From Alphaproteobacteria bacterium (GTDB lineage Bacteria; Pseudomonadota; Alphaproteobacteria; Geminicoccales; Geminicoccaceae), in the NCBI GenBank assembly GCA_026990035.1, contig JALSIM010000040.1:62001-126000 (forward strand): DNA of 64,000 nt. The letters are read 5' to 3'. Positions 6,736 to 16,366 of this stretch are shown piece after piece (position 1 is the stretch's first letter; the number at the start of each line of letters is the position of its first letter). Below the pieces are notes generated by a model. The model did not search any database. It worked only from the letters and a program-made list of their open reading frames with translations, and was not told where the DNA came from. The position numbers and the translations under genes were made by a program.

Positions 6736-9128
6736 AGTTCACGATCCCCTGGCTCCGGGAACATCTGGCGACCGAGGCGGAGGCCGAGACCTTGGCGGAA
6801 CGGCTCACCGCCCTCGGTCTGGAGGTGGAGGAGGTCGCCGACCCGGCGGCCCGGCTCGCCGGCTTCACCGTCGCCAGGGTGCGCGAGGCGCGGCCGCATC
6901 CCAATGCCGACAAGCTCCGGCTGTGCGAGGTCGAAACCCGCCAGGGCGTGGTCCGGGTGGTGTGCGGGGCGCCCAACGCCCGCACCGGCATGTACGGGAT
7001 CTTCGCCCCCGAGGGGACGGTCATCCCGGCCACCGGCCGACGCCTCGAACGGGCGGTGATCCGCGGCGTCGAAAGCCGCGGCATGCTCTGCTCGGCCTGG
7101 GAGCTCGGCATCGGCGAGGATCACGAGGGCATCGTCGAGCTCGAAGGGGACTGGGAAATCGGTACGCCGGCGGCGGAGGTGCTGGGGCTGGAGGGGCCGG
7201 TGATCGACATCGCGGTCACGCCCAACCGCGCCGACTGCTTCGGGGTCCTCGGTATCGCCCGCGATCTCGGCGCCGCCGGAGTGGGCGCGTTCCGCCCCCG
7301 GCGGATCGCGGCCGTACCCGCCGTCGGCCCGTCCGGCCCCGAGATCCGCCTCGACTTTCCGCCCGGCGCGGAGGATGCCTGTCCGGTGTTTCTCGGCCGG
7401 ATCATCCGCGGGGTGAGGAACGGACCGAGCCCGGCCTGGCTGCAGCGCCGGCTGCGGGCCATCGGCCTGCGTCCCATCTCGGCCCTCGTGGACATCACCA
7501 ACTATGTGATGTTCGATCTCAACCGGCCGCTGCACGTCTACGATGCGGCGAAGCTCCGGGGCGATCTGGTCCTGCGTTTCGCGCGCCCGGGCGAAAGGCT
7601 GCTGGCGCTCGACGAACGCGAATACGAACTCGACGAGGGCGTGGTGGTGATCGCCGACGACAGCGGGCCGGTGGCTCTGGGCGGGATCATGGGCGGCGAG
7701 AGTACCGGGGTCACCGAAGCGACCACCGATGTGCTGCTCGAGGTCGCCCTGTTCGATCCTCTCCGGGTCGCCGCCACCGGGCGCCGGCTGGGAATCGAGA
7801 GCGATGCCCGGACCCGCTTCGAGCGCGGCCTCGATCCGGCCATGCTGCTGCCGGGGAGCGAGTACGCGACCCGTCTCATCCTCGATCTCTGCGGCGGCGA
7901 GGCGGGTCCGGCGGTGATCGCCGGCCGGGTTCCCGAGGGGCGCCGGGAGCTCCGTTTCCGGGCCGATCAGCTTCCCCGTCTCGCCGGGATCCGCCTCGAG
8001 GTCGGGGAGATCCGGCGGATTCTCGAAGCGCTCGGCTTCGCGGTTCGCGGCGGGCCCGAGCTCTACGATCTCGTCGTGCCGAGCTGGCGCCACGACATCA
8101 CCAGCGAAGCCTGCATCGTCGAGGAGCTCGCGCGGCTGCACGGCTACGAGCGCATCCCCCCGGTTCCGGTGACCCGGACCGAGGCGGTGGGGCCGGGGGT
8201 GCTCACCCCGGTTCAGCGGCGCCGTCTCCAGGCGCGGCGCAAGGTGGCGTCCCTCGGCTATCTGGAGGCGGTCACCTGGTCCTTCGTCGGCGAGGGACAG
8301 GCCCGGCTCTTCACCGCCGGTGAACCGGTTCGTCTGCGCAATCCGCTGTCCGCCGATCTTTCGGCACTCCGGCCCTCGGTGCTGCCGGGGCTGCTCGCCG
8401 CCGCCTCGCGGAACATCGCCCGCAAGCGCGAGCGGGGGGCGCTGTTCGAGGTCGGACCGCGTTTCGTCGGCGAGCGGCCGGGTGAGCAGCGGACGGCGGT
8501 GGCCGGCATCCGCTTCGGGGCGTTCGCCCCGCGCCATTGGGCCGAGCCGCGACGGATGGTCGATGCCATCGACGCCAAGAGCGATCTCTACGCTCTGCTC
8601 GCGGATCTCGGGGTCCGGGTGGAGGCGTTGCAGATTGCCGCTCCGCCCGCCTGGTACCATCCCGGCCGGGCCGCCACCGTCACCCTCGGCCCGAACCCGG
8701 TGGCGGTGTTCGGCGAGCTGCATCCCTCGGTGCTGGAGGCCTTCGACATCGAGGTTCCGGTGGTGGCCTTCGAACTCGATCTCGAGGCCCTGCCGCGTCC
8801 CCGGGCGAAACCGCGGAAGACCCGGCCGCCGCTCGAGGACTGGCCCTATCCCCCGTCGGATCGCGATTTCGCCTTCCTGGTCGATGCCGATCTGCCGGCC
8901 GAGGATCTGCTGCGGGTGATCCGCGGCGCCGACCGCAAGCTCGTCCGGGAGGTGACCCTGTTCGACGTCTACACCGGGCCGGGGGTGCCGGAGGGCAAGA
9001 AGTCGCTCGCCGTCTCGGTCCGCCTGCAGGCCCAGGATCACACCCTCTCGGAGGGTGAGATCGAGCGGGTGGCGCACCATATCATCGAGGCGGCGCGCAG
9101 CCGGCTCGGGGCCGAGCTGCGGGGATGA
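6732..9128 (+). CDS. pheT: Phenylalanine-tRNA ligase beta subunit
   Basis: The 798-residue beta chain has the expected architecture: N-terminal [12 protein letters not shown], an EMAP/OB tRNA-binding domain around 40-150 ([22 protein letters not shown]), the B3/B4 editing domain, B5 domain, a catalytic-like core and a C-terminal ferredoxin-fold anticodon-binding domain ([16 protein letters not shown] through ALSV-type strands near the end). It completes the PheST enzyme and edits misacylated Tyr-tRNA-Phe. Its length is normal. It starts by 4-bp overlap with pheS and is followed 31 bp later by lepA. Confidence 0.96.
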   Translation: MKFTIPWLREHLATEAEAETLAERLTALGLEVEEVADPAARLAGFTVARVREARPHPNADKLRLCEVETRQGVVRVVCGAPNARTGMYGIFAPEGTVIPATGRRLERAVIRGVESRGMLCSAWELGIGEDHEGIVELEGDWEIGTPAAEVLGLEGPVIDIAVTPNRADCFGVLGIARDLGAAGVGAFRPRRIAAVPAVGPSGPEIRLDFPPGAEDACPVFLGRIIRGVRNGPSPAWLQRRLRAIGLRPISALVDITNYVMFDLNRPLHVYDAAKLRGDLVLRFARPGERLLALDEREYELDEGVVVIADDSGPVALGGIMGGESTGVTEATTDVLLEVALFDPLRVAATGRRLGIESDARTRFERGLDPAMLLPGSEYATRLILDLCGGEAGPAVIAGRVPEGRRELRFRADQLPRLAGIRLEVGEIRRILEALGFAVRGGPELYDLVVPSWRHDITSEACIVEELARLHGYERIPPVPVTRTEAVGPGVLTPVQRRRLQARRKVASLGYLEAVTWSFVGEGQARLFTAGEPVRLRNPLSADLSALRPSVLPGLLAAASRNIARKRERGALFEVGPRFVGERPGEQRTAVAGIRFGAFAPRHWAEPRRMVDAIDAKSDLYALLADLGVRVEALQIAAPPAWYHPGRAATVTLGPNPVAVFGELHPSVLEAFDIEVPVVAFELDLEALPRPRAKPRKTRPPLEDWPYPPSDRDFAFLVDADLPAEDLLRVIRGADRKLVREVTLFDVYTGPGVPEGKKSLAVSVRLQAQDHTLSEGEIERVAHHIIEAARSRLGAELRG

Positions 9129-9159
9129 CCGGCGCCGCGACCGGCAGGCTGGAGCGTTC

Positions 9160-10959
9160 ATGGAAGAGCTCGCGCGGATCCGCAATTTCGCGATCGTCGC
9201 TCATATCGATCACGGCAAATCGACCCTCGCCGATCGGCTGATCGAGCGCTGCGGGGCGCTGCAGGCCCGCGAGATGACCTCCCAGGTCCTCGATTCGATG
9301 GACATCGAGCGGGAACGCGGCATCACCATCAAGGCCCAGACGGTGCGCCTCGAATATCTGGCCCGGGACGGACAGCGCTATCTCTTCAATCTCGTCGATA
9401 CCCCGGGCCATGTCGATTTCTCCTACGAGGTCAGCCGCTCCATGCGGGCCTGCGAGGGGGCGTTGCTCCTGGTCGACGCGACCCAGGGCGTCGAGGCCCA
9501 GACGCTGGCCAACGCCTACCAGGCGATCGACGCCGATCTCGAGATTCTGCCGGTCCTGAACAAGATCGACCTGCCGGCGGCGGATCCCGAGCGGGTCGAG
9601 GAGCAGATCGAGGACATCATCGGCCTCGACGCCTCGGAGGCGCTGATGATCTCGGCCAAGACCGGGGAGGGCATCGACGATCTGCTGGAAGCCATCGTCA
9701 CCCGCCTGCCGCCGCCCGAAGGCAAGGCGGAGGAGCCGCTGCAGGCCTTGGTCGTCGATAGCTGGTACGATCCCTACGTCGGGGTGGTGACCCTGATCCG
9801 GGTCCGCAACGGGGTGGTCCGCAAGGGGCAGAAGATCCTGTTCATGGGCACCCGGGCGGTGCACCAGATCGACCGGGTCGGCGTCTTCACTCCCAAGCCG
9901 GTGCTGGTGGAGGCCCTCGGTCCCGGCGAGATCGGCTTCGTCACCGCCGGCATCAAGGAGATCGCCGACGCCCGGGTGGGCGATACGATCACCGAAGAGA
10001 AGCGTCCGGCGGCTGCACCCCTGCCGGGCTTCCGTCCCAGCCAGCCGGTGGTCTTCTGCGGCATCTTTCCGGTCGATTCCAACGATTACGATCATCTCCG
10101 GGAAAGCCTCGCCAAGCTCCGGCTCAACGACGCGAGCTTCGAATACGAGCCGGAGACCTCGACCGCGCTGGGGCTCGGCTTCCGTTGCGGCTTCCTCGGG
10201 CTGTTGCACCTCGAGATCGTGCAGGAGCGACTGGAGCGGGAATTCGGTCTCGAGCTGGTGGTCACCGCCCCCTCGGTGGTCTACCGCGTCCATCGCACCG
10301 ACGGCACGGTCCAGGAGCTGCACAATCCGGCCGACTATCCGGATCCCACCAAGATCGTGAAGGTCGAGGAGCCCTGGATCCGGGCCACCATCCTGGTCCC
10401 GGATGCCCATCTCGGCGCGGTGCTGCGGCTGTGTCAGGAGCGGCGCGGCGAGCAGCTCGATCTGACCTATGTCGGCAACCGGGCGATGGTCGTCTATCGG
10501 TTACCCCTCAACGAGGTGGTCTACGATTTCTACGACCGTCTGAAGTCCATCAGCCGCGGCTATGCCAGCTTCGACTACCAGCTCGACGGCTACGGCGAGA
10601 GCGATCTCGTCAAGCTGTCGATCCTGGTCAACGGCGAGCCGGTGGAGAGCCTGGCGCTGATCGTCCATCGCTCGATGGCCGAATCCCGGGGGCGGGCGAT
10701 CTGCGAGAAGCTCAAGGAGCTGATTCCCCGGCAGATGTTCCAGATCGCCATCCAGGCGGCGATCGGTGGTCGCATCGTCGCCCGCGAGACGGTCCGCGCC
10801 TATCGCAAGGATGTCACCGCCAAATGTTACGGCGGCGATGTCAGCCGCAAGCGCAAGCTCCTGGAAAGACAGAAGGAAGGCAAGAAGCGGATGCGCCAGG
10901 TGGGGCGGGTGGAGATCCCTCAGGAGGCGTTCCTCGCGGCCCTCAAGGTGTCCGGCTGA
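9160..10959 (+). CDS. lepA: Elongation factor 4 (LepA), ribosome-associated GTPase
   Basis: The 599-residue protein starts [21 protein letters not shown], containing G1 (AHIDHGKST), followed by G3 [12 protein letters not shown] and G4 NKIDLP. The C-terminal LepA-specific domain ends with [19 protein letters not shown], the diagnostic LepA tail. LepA back-translocates or remodels stalled ribosomes and supports 30S assembly. The frame is open to 9055, but the LepA start is unambiguous at ATG 9160. The TGA at 10957-10959 abuts the stop of the convergent hydrolase gene, together making TGATCA. Confidence 0.97.
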   Translation: MEELARIRNFAIVAHIDHGKSTLADRLIERCGALQAREMTSQVLDSMDIERERGITIKAQTVRLEYLARDGQRYLFNLVDTPGHVDFSYEVSRSMRACEGALLLVDATQGVEAQTLANAYQAIDADLEILPVLNKIDLPAADPERVEEQIEDIIGLDASEALMISAKTGEGIDDLLEAIVTRLPPPEGKAEEPLQALVVDSWYDPYVGVVTLIRVRNGVVRKGQKILFMGTRAVHQIDRVGVFTPKPVLVEALGPGEIGFVTAGIKEIADARVGDTITEEKRPAAAPLPGFRPSQPVVFCGIFPVDSNDYDHLRESLAKLRLNDASFEYEPETSTALGLGFRCGFLGLLHLEIVQERLEREFGLELVVTAPSVVYRVHRTDGTVQELHNPADYPDPTKIVKVEEPWIRATILVPDAHLGAVLRLCQERRGEQLDLTYVGNRAMVVYRLPLNEVVYDFYDRLKSISRGYASFDYQLDGYGESDLVKLSILVNGEPVESLALIVHRSMAESRGRAICEKLKELIPRQMFQIAIQAAIGGRIVARETVRAYRKDVTAKCYGGDVSRKRKLLERQKEGKKRMRQVGRVEIPQEAFLAALKVSG

Positions 10960-11616
10960 TCAGCCGGCGGCGCCGGCCTCGAACCAGTGGAGGAACCAGT
11001 CACGGGCGAGCGCCACCACCCGCTCCAGGGTTCCCGGCTCCTCGAACAGATGGCCGGCGCCGGGAACGATCCGCAGCTCCACCGGGCAGCGCATCTGTCG
11101 CCGCGCGAGCTGGTTGAGCTCGATCACCAGGGGATCGGCGCCGCCGACGATCAGCAGGGTCGGGGTCTCGACCCTGGACAGGGCGGGACCGGCGAGATCG
11201 GGTCGCCCCCCGCGGGAGACCACCGCCGCCACCATGGCCGGTTCCTCCGCCGCCGCCACGAGGGCCGCCGCTGCCCCGGTGCTGGCTCCGAACAGGCCGA
11301 GCGGCAGTTCCGCGACCTCGGGACGGGCGCGCGCCCAGGCCGCCGCCTCCAGCAGCCGTCCGGCGAGAAGCGGAATGTCGAAGACCTTGCGCCGGTCGGC
11401 CGCTTCCTCGGGGGTCAGGAGATCGAACAGCAGGGTCGCGAGACCCGCCCGGCGCAGTTCCCGGGCGACGAAACCGTTGCGCGGGCTGAAGCGCGAGGAG
11501 CCGCTGCCATGGGCGAAGATCACGAGGCCGCGGGCGTCTTCCGGCACCCCCAGGAAACCGCCCAGCCGATGCGGTCCGAGAACCACTTCCCGGACCTCGG
11601 GATCGATCGCCGGCAT
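10960..11616 (-). CDS. Alpha/beta hydrolase, dienelactone hydrolase-like
   Basis: This 218-residue protein has the alpha/beta hydrolase fold: an oxyanion region VIFAHGSGSSR near 33-42, the nucleophile elbow G-A-S112-T-G, D161 in IVGGADPLV and H189 in GAGHLF, a complete Ser-Asp-His triad. It resembles the dienelactone hydrolase-like family with unknown substrate; the serine nucleophile rather than cysteine argues against true dienelactone hydrolase. There is no signal peptide, so it is cytoplasmic. It converges directly on lepA. Confidence 0.72.
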   Translation of the reverse strand: MPAIDPEVREVVLGPHRLGGFLGVPEDARGLVIFAHGSGSSRFSPRNGFVARELRRAGLATLLFDLLTPEEAADRRKVFDIPLLAGRLLEAAAWARARPEVAELPLGLFGASTGAAAALVAAAEEPAMVAAVVSRGGRPDLAGPALSRVETPTLLIVGGADPLVIELNQLARRQMRCPVELRIVPGAGHLFEEPGTLERVVALARDWFLHWFEAGAAG

Positions 11617-11678
11617 CGTTTCCTCCCCGTGCTGTTCTCCCCTGATGTGGGATCCCGGACGGCCGCCGCCCAGAGCGC

Positions 11679-13469
11679 TCAGGGGTGGAACGGCCAGATC
11701 AGGGGAATCAGCAGCGAGGCGGCGGCCCAGAACAGGAGATCCAGCGGCACGCCGACCCGGACGAAATCACGGAAGCGGTAGTTGCCGGCGGCGTAGACGA
11801 AGGTGTTGGTCTGATAGCCGATGGGGGTGGCGTAGCCGTTGCTGGCGGCGACCATCACCGCCACCACGAAGGGGCGGGGATCGACCCCGAGCTGCTGGGC
11901 GATGCCGATGGCGATGGGGGTCATCAGGATGCCGGTGGCGTTGTGGCTGACCACCTCGGTGGTGGCCACCGTGATCAGATAGAGGAGCGCGAGCATCATG
12001 TGGGGGCCGAGATCGCCGGCGACGCCGAGGACGAAATCGACCATCAGGGCGGCCGCGCCGGTCTTCTGCATGGCGACGCCGACCGCCAGCATGCCGTAGA
12101 TCAGGATCAGGATCGACCAGCGGACCGACTGGAAGACGTCCTCGGGCTCGAGACAGCCGGCGAGGACGACGAAGGTGGCGGCGATCAGGGCGAGGGCGGG
12201 GATCGGCAGGACGCCGAGGGTGGCGCCGATCACCACCCCGAGCACCGCGGCCACCGCCACCCAGCGCCGGTCGCGGCGGAAGGGGCGCACCGTCGGGGCG
12301 GTGAGGCCGATCAGGAACTGATCGTCGAAGAGCTGCTTGAAGGCCTCGCGCGGGCCTTCCAGCAGCAGGGTGTCGCCGAAGCGCAGCCGGGTGTCGTCGA
12401 AATTGCCGCGCAGATTCTCGTTCTGGCGATGGATGGCGACGATGGAGACGCCGAAGCGGCGTTGCAGATTGAGGCTCGCCACCTTGCGGCCGACCCAGCG
12501 GGAGTTGGGGCCGACGATCCCCTCCATGAGGATCGTCCGGCGGGCGGCGATGGGCTCGAGAGCGTGCGCCTCCTCGCCGCCGAAGACGAGATCGCCGGCC
12601 TCGCGCAGGGCCATCAGATCCTGGGCCCGGGTCCGCAGCAGGATCCGGTCGCCGGCGGCGAGCGGCGTCGTTTCGGCCGCCGGGCCGAGCGAGAGATTGT
12701 CGCGCACCAGATCGATCACCCGCACTTCGAGCTTGCTGGCGAGGCCGATCTCCTTGAGGGTCCGGCCGATCAGCGGCGAGCCCAGCGGCACCAGCACCTC
12801 GGCGAGGAACTGGCGCTGGCCCGGGTCCGGCAACAGCTCGGAAAGGGTGTCGCGGTTCGGCAGGAGGCGGCGCCCGACGGTCGCCATGTAGAGGATCCCG
12901 AGGGCGGTCAGCGGGAGGCCGATGGCGGTCACCTCGAACAGGGTGAAGGGGGCGAGACCGGCCGATTGCGCGACCCCGTCGACGACCAGATTGGTGGAGG
13001 TGCCGATGAGGGTCGCGGTGCCGCCCATGATGGCGGCGTAGGAGAGGGGGATCAGGAAGCGGGAGGAGGGCTCGCCCATCCGGTGGGCGAGGGCGATCAC
13101 CAGCGGCGTGAGGGCGACCACCACCGGGGTGTTGTTGACGAAGGCGGAAAGCGCGGCCACCGCGGCCATCATCACGAACAGGGTCCGGGCCGGCGAGACG
13201 TTGCCGACGGCCGCCATCCGGTTGCCCAGATCCTCGATCATCCCGGTCCGTTCGAGGGCGGCGGACAGGACGAACATGCAGGCCACGGTGAAGGGGGCCG
13301 GGTTGGCGAAAGCGTTCAGCACCTCGCCGATGTCGAGGATGCCCACGAGGAGCAGGAAGGCGGCGGCGCCGAGGGCCACGAACTCGACCCGGGTGCGCTC
13401 GGTCACGAAGGCGACGACGACGCCGACCAGGACCAGCAGCACGAGATAGGGGGCGAACGCGGCGGGCAA
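11679..13469 (-). CDS. SLC13-family permease with central TrkA-C domains
   Basis: The protein is a 596-residue divalent anion:sodium symporter-like permease. About six hydrophobic segments (1-180) and six more (395-596) flank a soluble centre (about 200-380) holding two TrkA-C (RCK-C) regions, the layout of the YfbS/SLC13 transporters. Motifs include FVNNTPVVVALTP and SHNATGILMTPIAIGIAQQLG. Likely substrates are sulfate, phosphate-like or dicarboxylate anions. I chose TTG at 13469 because GAGGAG lies 9 bp upstream and the first membrane helix begins at once; the frame is open further upstream, but that stretch looks non-coding. Confidence 0.75.
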   Translation of the reverse strand: MPAAFAPYLVLLVLVGVVVAFVTERTRVEFVALGAAAFLLLVGILDIGEVLNAFANPAPFTVACMFVLSAALERTGMIEDLGNRMAAVGNVSPARTLFVMMAAVAALSAFVNNTPVVVALTPLVIALAHRMGEPSSRFLIPLSYAAIMGGTATLIGTSTNLVVDGVAQSAGLAPFTLFEVTAIGLPLTALGILYMATVGRRLLPNRDTLSELLPDPGQRQFLAEVLVPLGSPLIGRTLKEIGLASKLEVRVIDLVRDNLSLGPAAETTPLAAGDRILLRTRAQDLMALREAGDLVFGGEEAHALEPIAARRTILMEGIVGPNSRWVGRKVASLNLQRRFGVSIVAIHRQNENLRGNFDDTRLRFGDTLLLEGPREAFKQLFDDQFLIGLTAPTVRPFRRDRRWVAVAAVLGVVIGATLGVLPIPALALIAATFVVLAGCLEPEDVFQSVRWSILILIYGMLAVGVAMQKTGAAALMVDFVLGVAGDLGPHMMLALLYLITVATTEVVSHNATGILMTPIAIGIAQQLGVDPRPFVVAVMVAASNGYATPIGYQTNTFVYAAGNYRFRDFVRVGVPLDLLFWAAASLLIPLIWPFHP

Positions 13470-13596
13470 GGGGTGTTTCTCCTCGGGAGGGAGGGCAACC
13501 TTCGGGCGAGCGCAGGGTGCCCGTAGGCGACCGCGCGGATCATAGGCGAGACGCCGCCCGGGGCAAGCGACCGCGGGGCGACGGGCGAGCAGCCGG

Positions 13597-13998
13597 TTAT
13601 GTCTTCGCCGGCAGGAGCCGCAGGGCCAGGGAGTTGATGCAGTAGCGCAGCCCGGTGGGCGGCGGGCCGTCCTCGAAGACATGGCCGAGATGGGCGTCAC
13701 AGGCGGCGCACAGCACCTCGGTCCGCAGCATGCCCGCACTGCGATCCTCGCGGCGGAGGATGTGTTCCTCCGCCACCGGCTCGCGGAAGGAGGGCCAGCC
13801 GGTGCCGCTGTCGAACTTGGCTTCGCTGGAGAAGAGCGGCTGACCGCAGCAAGCGCAGAGGTAGATCCCCGGTGTGCTGCAGTTCCAGTAGGCGCCGCTG
13901 AAGGGGCGTTCGGTGGCGCCCCGTCGGGTCACGTAGTAGGTTTCGAGCGGCAGCCGGCGCCGCCATTCCGCATCGCTTCGGAGGATCTTCTTCGTCAT
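13597..13998 (-). CDS. msrB: Peptide-methionine (R)-S-oxide reductase
   Basis: The 133-residue MsrB reduces the R isomer of methionine sulfoxide in oxidised proteins. Two zinc-binding CxxC pairs (C48/C51 and C97/C100), the [10 protein letters not shown] motif and the catalytic cysteine C120 in RYCINSLAL are all present. The ATG at 13998 follows a GAGGAAAG ribosome binding site. No msrA is fused or adjacent. It is divergent from maiA, with 90 bp between the starts. No signal peptide is visible, so it acts in the cytoplasm. Confidence 0.94.
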   Translation of the reverse strand: MTKKILRSDAEWRRRLPLETYYVTRRGATERPFSGAYWNCSTPGIYLCACCGQPLFSSEAKFDSGTGWPSFREPVAEEHILRREDRSAGMLRTEVLCAACDAHLGHVFEDGPPPTGLRYCINSLALRLLPAKT

Positions 13999-14088
13999 GC
14001 CCTTTCCTCTCGACCGGCGCTCTCCGGCGTTCCAAGATAGCGCGCGAGCGGCAGGCCGCCCAGCGCCGGCGGCGGGAGAGGAGGAAAC

Positions 14089-14727
14089 ATGCGCAGACTC
14101 TACGGCTACTGGCGAAGCTCGGCGGCCTACCGGGTACGCATCGCCCTCAACTTCAAGGGGCTGGATTACGAACAGGTGGCGATCGACCTGCGCCGGGGCC
14201 AGCAGCGGACGCCCGACTATCTGCGCCACAATCCCCACGGGCTGGTGCCCTGGTACGAGGAGGACGGGATCGGCCTGTCGCAGTCGATGGCGATCGTCGA
14301 ATATCTCGAGGACCGGTATCCGGAGCCGCCGCTGCTTCCCGGGGATCCCGTCGAGCGGGCGACGGTCCGGGCGCTCTGTCAGCTCGTCGCCTGCGAGATC
14401 CATCCCCTCAACAATCTGCGGGTGCTCAACCATCTGCGCAGCGACTGGAACTGCGACGAGGAGCAGGTGCTGCTCTGGTACCGCCACTGGATCGCCGAGG
14501 GGATGGCGATGGTGGAACGTCAGCTCGAACGCACCGCCGGCAGGTACTGCTTCGGCGACAGGGTGACGATGGCCGATCTGTTCCTCGTTCCCCAGGTCTA
14601 CAACGCCCGGCGCTACCGTTGTCCGCTCGAAGACTTTCCCCGGATCTGCTGGGTGGAGGCCAACTGCAACGCGCTCCGGCCCTTCGAGCTCGCCATGCCG
14701 GAACGACAGCCCGACGCCGCCGGCTAG
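14089..14727 (+). CDS. maiA: Maleylacetoacetate isomerase / zeta-class glutathione S-transferase
   Basis: The 212-residue protein has the zeta-class GST signature [20 protein letters not shown] at its N terminus (normally [13 protein letters not shown]), with the glutathione-site region [12 protein letters not shown], and a C-terminal helical domain. The enzyme isomerises maleylacetoacetate to fumarylacetoacetate in tyrosine/homogentisate breakdown. No fahA or hmgA is nearby. The conserved active-site cysteine of the motif is replaced by alanine (S-S-A-A), so a different zeta-class reaction is possible. Its stop shares CTAG (14724-14727) with the convergent sufU-like gene. Confidence 0.83.
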   Translation: MRRLYGYWRSSAAYRVRIALNFKGLDYEQVAIDLRRGQQRTPDYLRHNPHGLVPWYEEDGIGLSQSMAIVEYLEDRYPEPPLLPGDPVERATVRALCQLVACEIHPLNNLRVLNHLRSDWNCDEEQVLLWYRHWIAEGMAMVERQLERTAGRYCFGDRVTMADLFLVPQVYNARRYRCPLEDFPRICWVEANCNALRPFELAMPERQPDAAG

Positions 14728-15152
14728 GAGGCCTCGCCCGACGCCGCGGCCAGCGCCTCTTCCACCGCCTCGAACGGCAGAAGCACGCATTCGTGGCGGC
14801 TCTTGACCTCGACCACCGGCCGGAAGACGGCGAGTTCCGGCCAGACCGGATCGCCCTCCTCGCCGGCCAGCAGGCGGCGGAGATCGCGATGGGCACGGCG
14901 CAGCGTCTCCGGGCTCGTGCCCGGTGCCCGCTCGGTCAGGATCGCCGCCGCCGCCTCGGTCAGCAGGCAGCCGCGGGTCCTGTGGCCGAGGGCGGCGATC
15001 CGCCCGTCCTCCAGCCGCAGATCGAGGGTGATGCGATCGCCGCACAGCGGATTGTCGCGGGTGACGGTGACCTCGGCGGCCGCGAGCCGGCCCTGTTCAC
15101 GGGCCCGTTTCGCCGCCTCGATGATCCGCCGGTGGTAAAGATCGCTGGTCAT
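14724..15152 (-). CDS. sufU: SufU/IscU-like iron-sulfur or sulfur-transfer scaffold
   Basis: The 142-residue protein has every ligand of SufU proteins: C37 and D39 in NPLCGD, C62 in RGCLLTEAA and C122 in [11 protein letters not shown]. SufU either holds nascent iron-sulfur clusters or, as in Bacillus, accepts sulfur from SufS through a zinc-bound site. It is the last gene of an eight-gene minus-strand operon and overlaps the sufS stop by 4 bp, so the pair is almost certainly one unit. Because the operon otherwise matures molybdenum hydroxylases, this copy may serve that system rather than general cluster assembly. That link is inference. Confidence 0.8.
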   Translation of the reverse strand: MTSDLYHRRIIEAAKRAREQGRLAAAEVTVTRDNPLCGDRITLDLRLEDGRIAALGHRTRGCLLTEAAAAILTERAPGTSPETLRRAHRDLRRLLAGEEGDPVWPELAVFRPVVEVKSRHECVLLPFEAVEEALAAASGEAS

Positions 15153-16366
15153 CGCAGGATCCGGATCACCCGTTCGAGACCTTCGAGGAGGGCGTCGATG
15201 TCGGCCTCCTCGTTGTACGGGGCGAGGCTCGCCCGCACCGTCGCCACCGTTCCGAAGGCCTCCATCAGCGGCTGGGCGCAGTGGTGACCGCCGCGGGTAC
15301 AGACGCCGAACCCGTCGAGTATCTGGCAGACGTCGTGGGCGTGCACCCCCTCGACCTCGAAGGCGACGACGCCGTAGCGGGCCTCGAGATCGCGGGGGCC
15401 GTGGATCCGCACCCCGGGGAGACGGTCGAGCCCTTCCAAGAGCCGCGCCGTGAGGGTCTTTTCGTGGGCGGCGATCGCCCGCCAGTCGAGCTCCGCGAGC
15501 CAGGCCGCCGCCGCCCCCATGGCGAGGGCCGGGCCGATGGGCGGCGTCCCCGCCTCGAAACGATGGGGCGGCGGCGCATAGGCGGTCTCCTCGATGGTCA
15601 CCCGGGTGATCATCTCGCCACCGCCGAGGAAGGGCGGCAGCTCGGCGAGCAGCTCGCCGCGCACCCAGAGGGCGCCCGCACCGGTGGCGCCGAACATCTT
15701 GTGCCCCGACAGCGCATAGAGATCGCAACCGAGGGTCGTCACTTCGAGAGGGCCGTGCGGGACCCGCTGGGCGCCGTCCACCACCAGCACGGCCCCCACC
15801 TCCCGGGCCCGGGCGGCGATCGGCGCGAGATCGGTGACCGCCCCGGTGACGTTGGAGCAGTGGGTGAGGGCGACGATCCGGGTCCGGCGGTCGATTCCGG
15901 CGTCGAGACCGGCGAGGTCGAGCCGGCCGTCGGCGGTGACGTCGAGGGCGCGGAGCCGGGCGCCGCGGCGTTTCGCCAGCATCTGCCAGGGCACGATGTT
16001 GCTGTGATGCTCGAGCCGGCTGATCAGGATGGTATCGCCCGCACGGACCCGCTCCTCCAGCACATGGGCGGCGAGGTTGAGGCCGAAGGTGGTGCCGGAG
16101 GTGAGGATCACCTCCTCCGGTCCGGCGGCACCCAGATAGCGGGCGATCCGCGCCCGGGCCTCGGCGAAGGCCGAGGTGGCCCGATCGGCGAGGCGGTAGA
16201 CGCCACGCTTGACGTTGGCCCGCCCGGCGGTCTCGTAGGCGGTGAGGGCCTCGGCGGCGGCGGCGCAGATCTGGCCGGTGGCGGCGTTGTCGAGATAGTG
16301 GAAGGGGGGCGGTTGCCGGGAAAAGATCGGGAAACTGCGCCGCAGTGCCGCCACGTCGAGGCTCAT
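15149..16366 (-). CDS. sufS: Group II cysteine desulfurase (SufS-like)
   Basis: The 405-residue PLP enzyme releases sulfur from cysteine as an enzyme persulfide. It has YLDNAATG near the N terminus, the H120-H121 pair (LEHHSN), the PLP lysine K223 in SGHKMFGATG, and the persulfide cysteine C363 within a short RGGHHCAQPLM loop, typical of group II enzymes. It overlaps both neighbours by 4 bp. In Rhodobacter capsulatus a NifS-type desulfurase passes sulfur to XdhC-bound molybdenum cofactor; the operon here places this gene next to XdhC proteins and MocA, so the same role is a strong candidate. General SufBCD genes are not in the window. Confidence 0.88.
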   Translation of the reverse strand: MSLDVAALRRSFPIFSRQPPPFHYLDNAATGQICAAAAEALTAYETAGRANVKRGVYRLADRATSAFAEARARIARYLGAAGPEEVILTSGTTFGLNLAAHVLEERVRAGDTILISRLEHHSNIVPWQMLAKRRGARLRALDVTADGRLDLAGLDAGIDRRTRIVALTHCSNVTGAVTDLAPIAARAREVGAVLVVDGAQRVPHGPLEVTTLGCDLYALSGHKMFGATGAGALWVRGELLAELPPFLGGGEMITRVTIEETAYAPPPHRFEAGTPPIGPALAMGAAAAWLAELDWRAIAAHEKTLTARLLEGLDRLPGVRIHGPRDLEARYGVVAFEVEGVHAHDVCQILDGFGVCTRGGHHCAQPLMEAFGTVATVRASLAPYNEEADIDALLEGLERVIRILR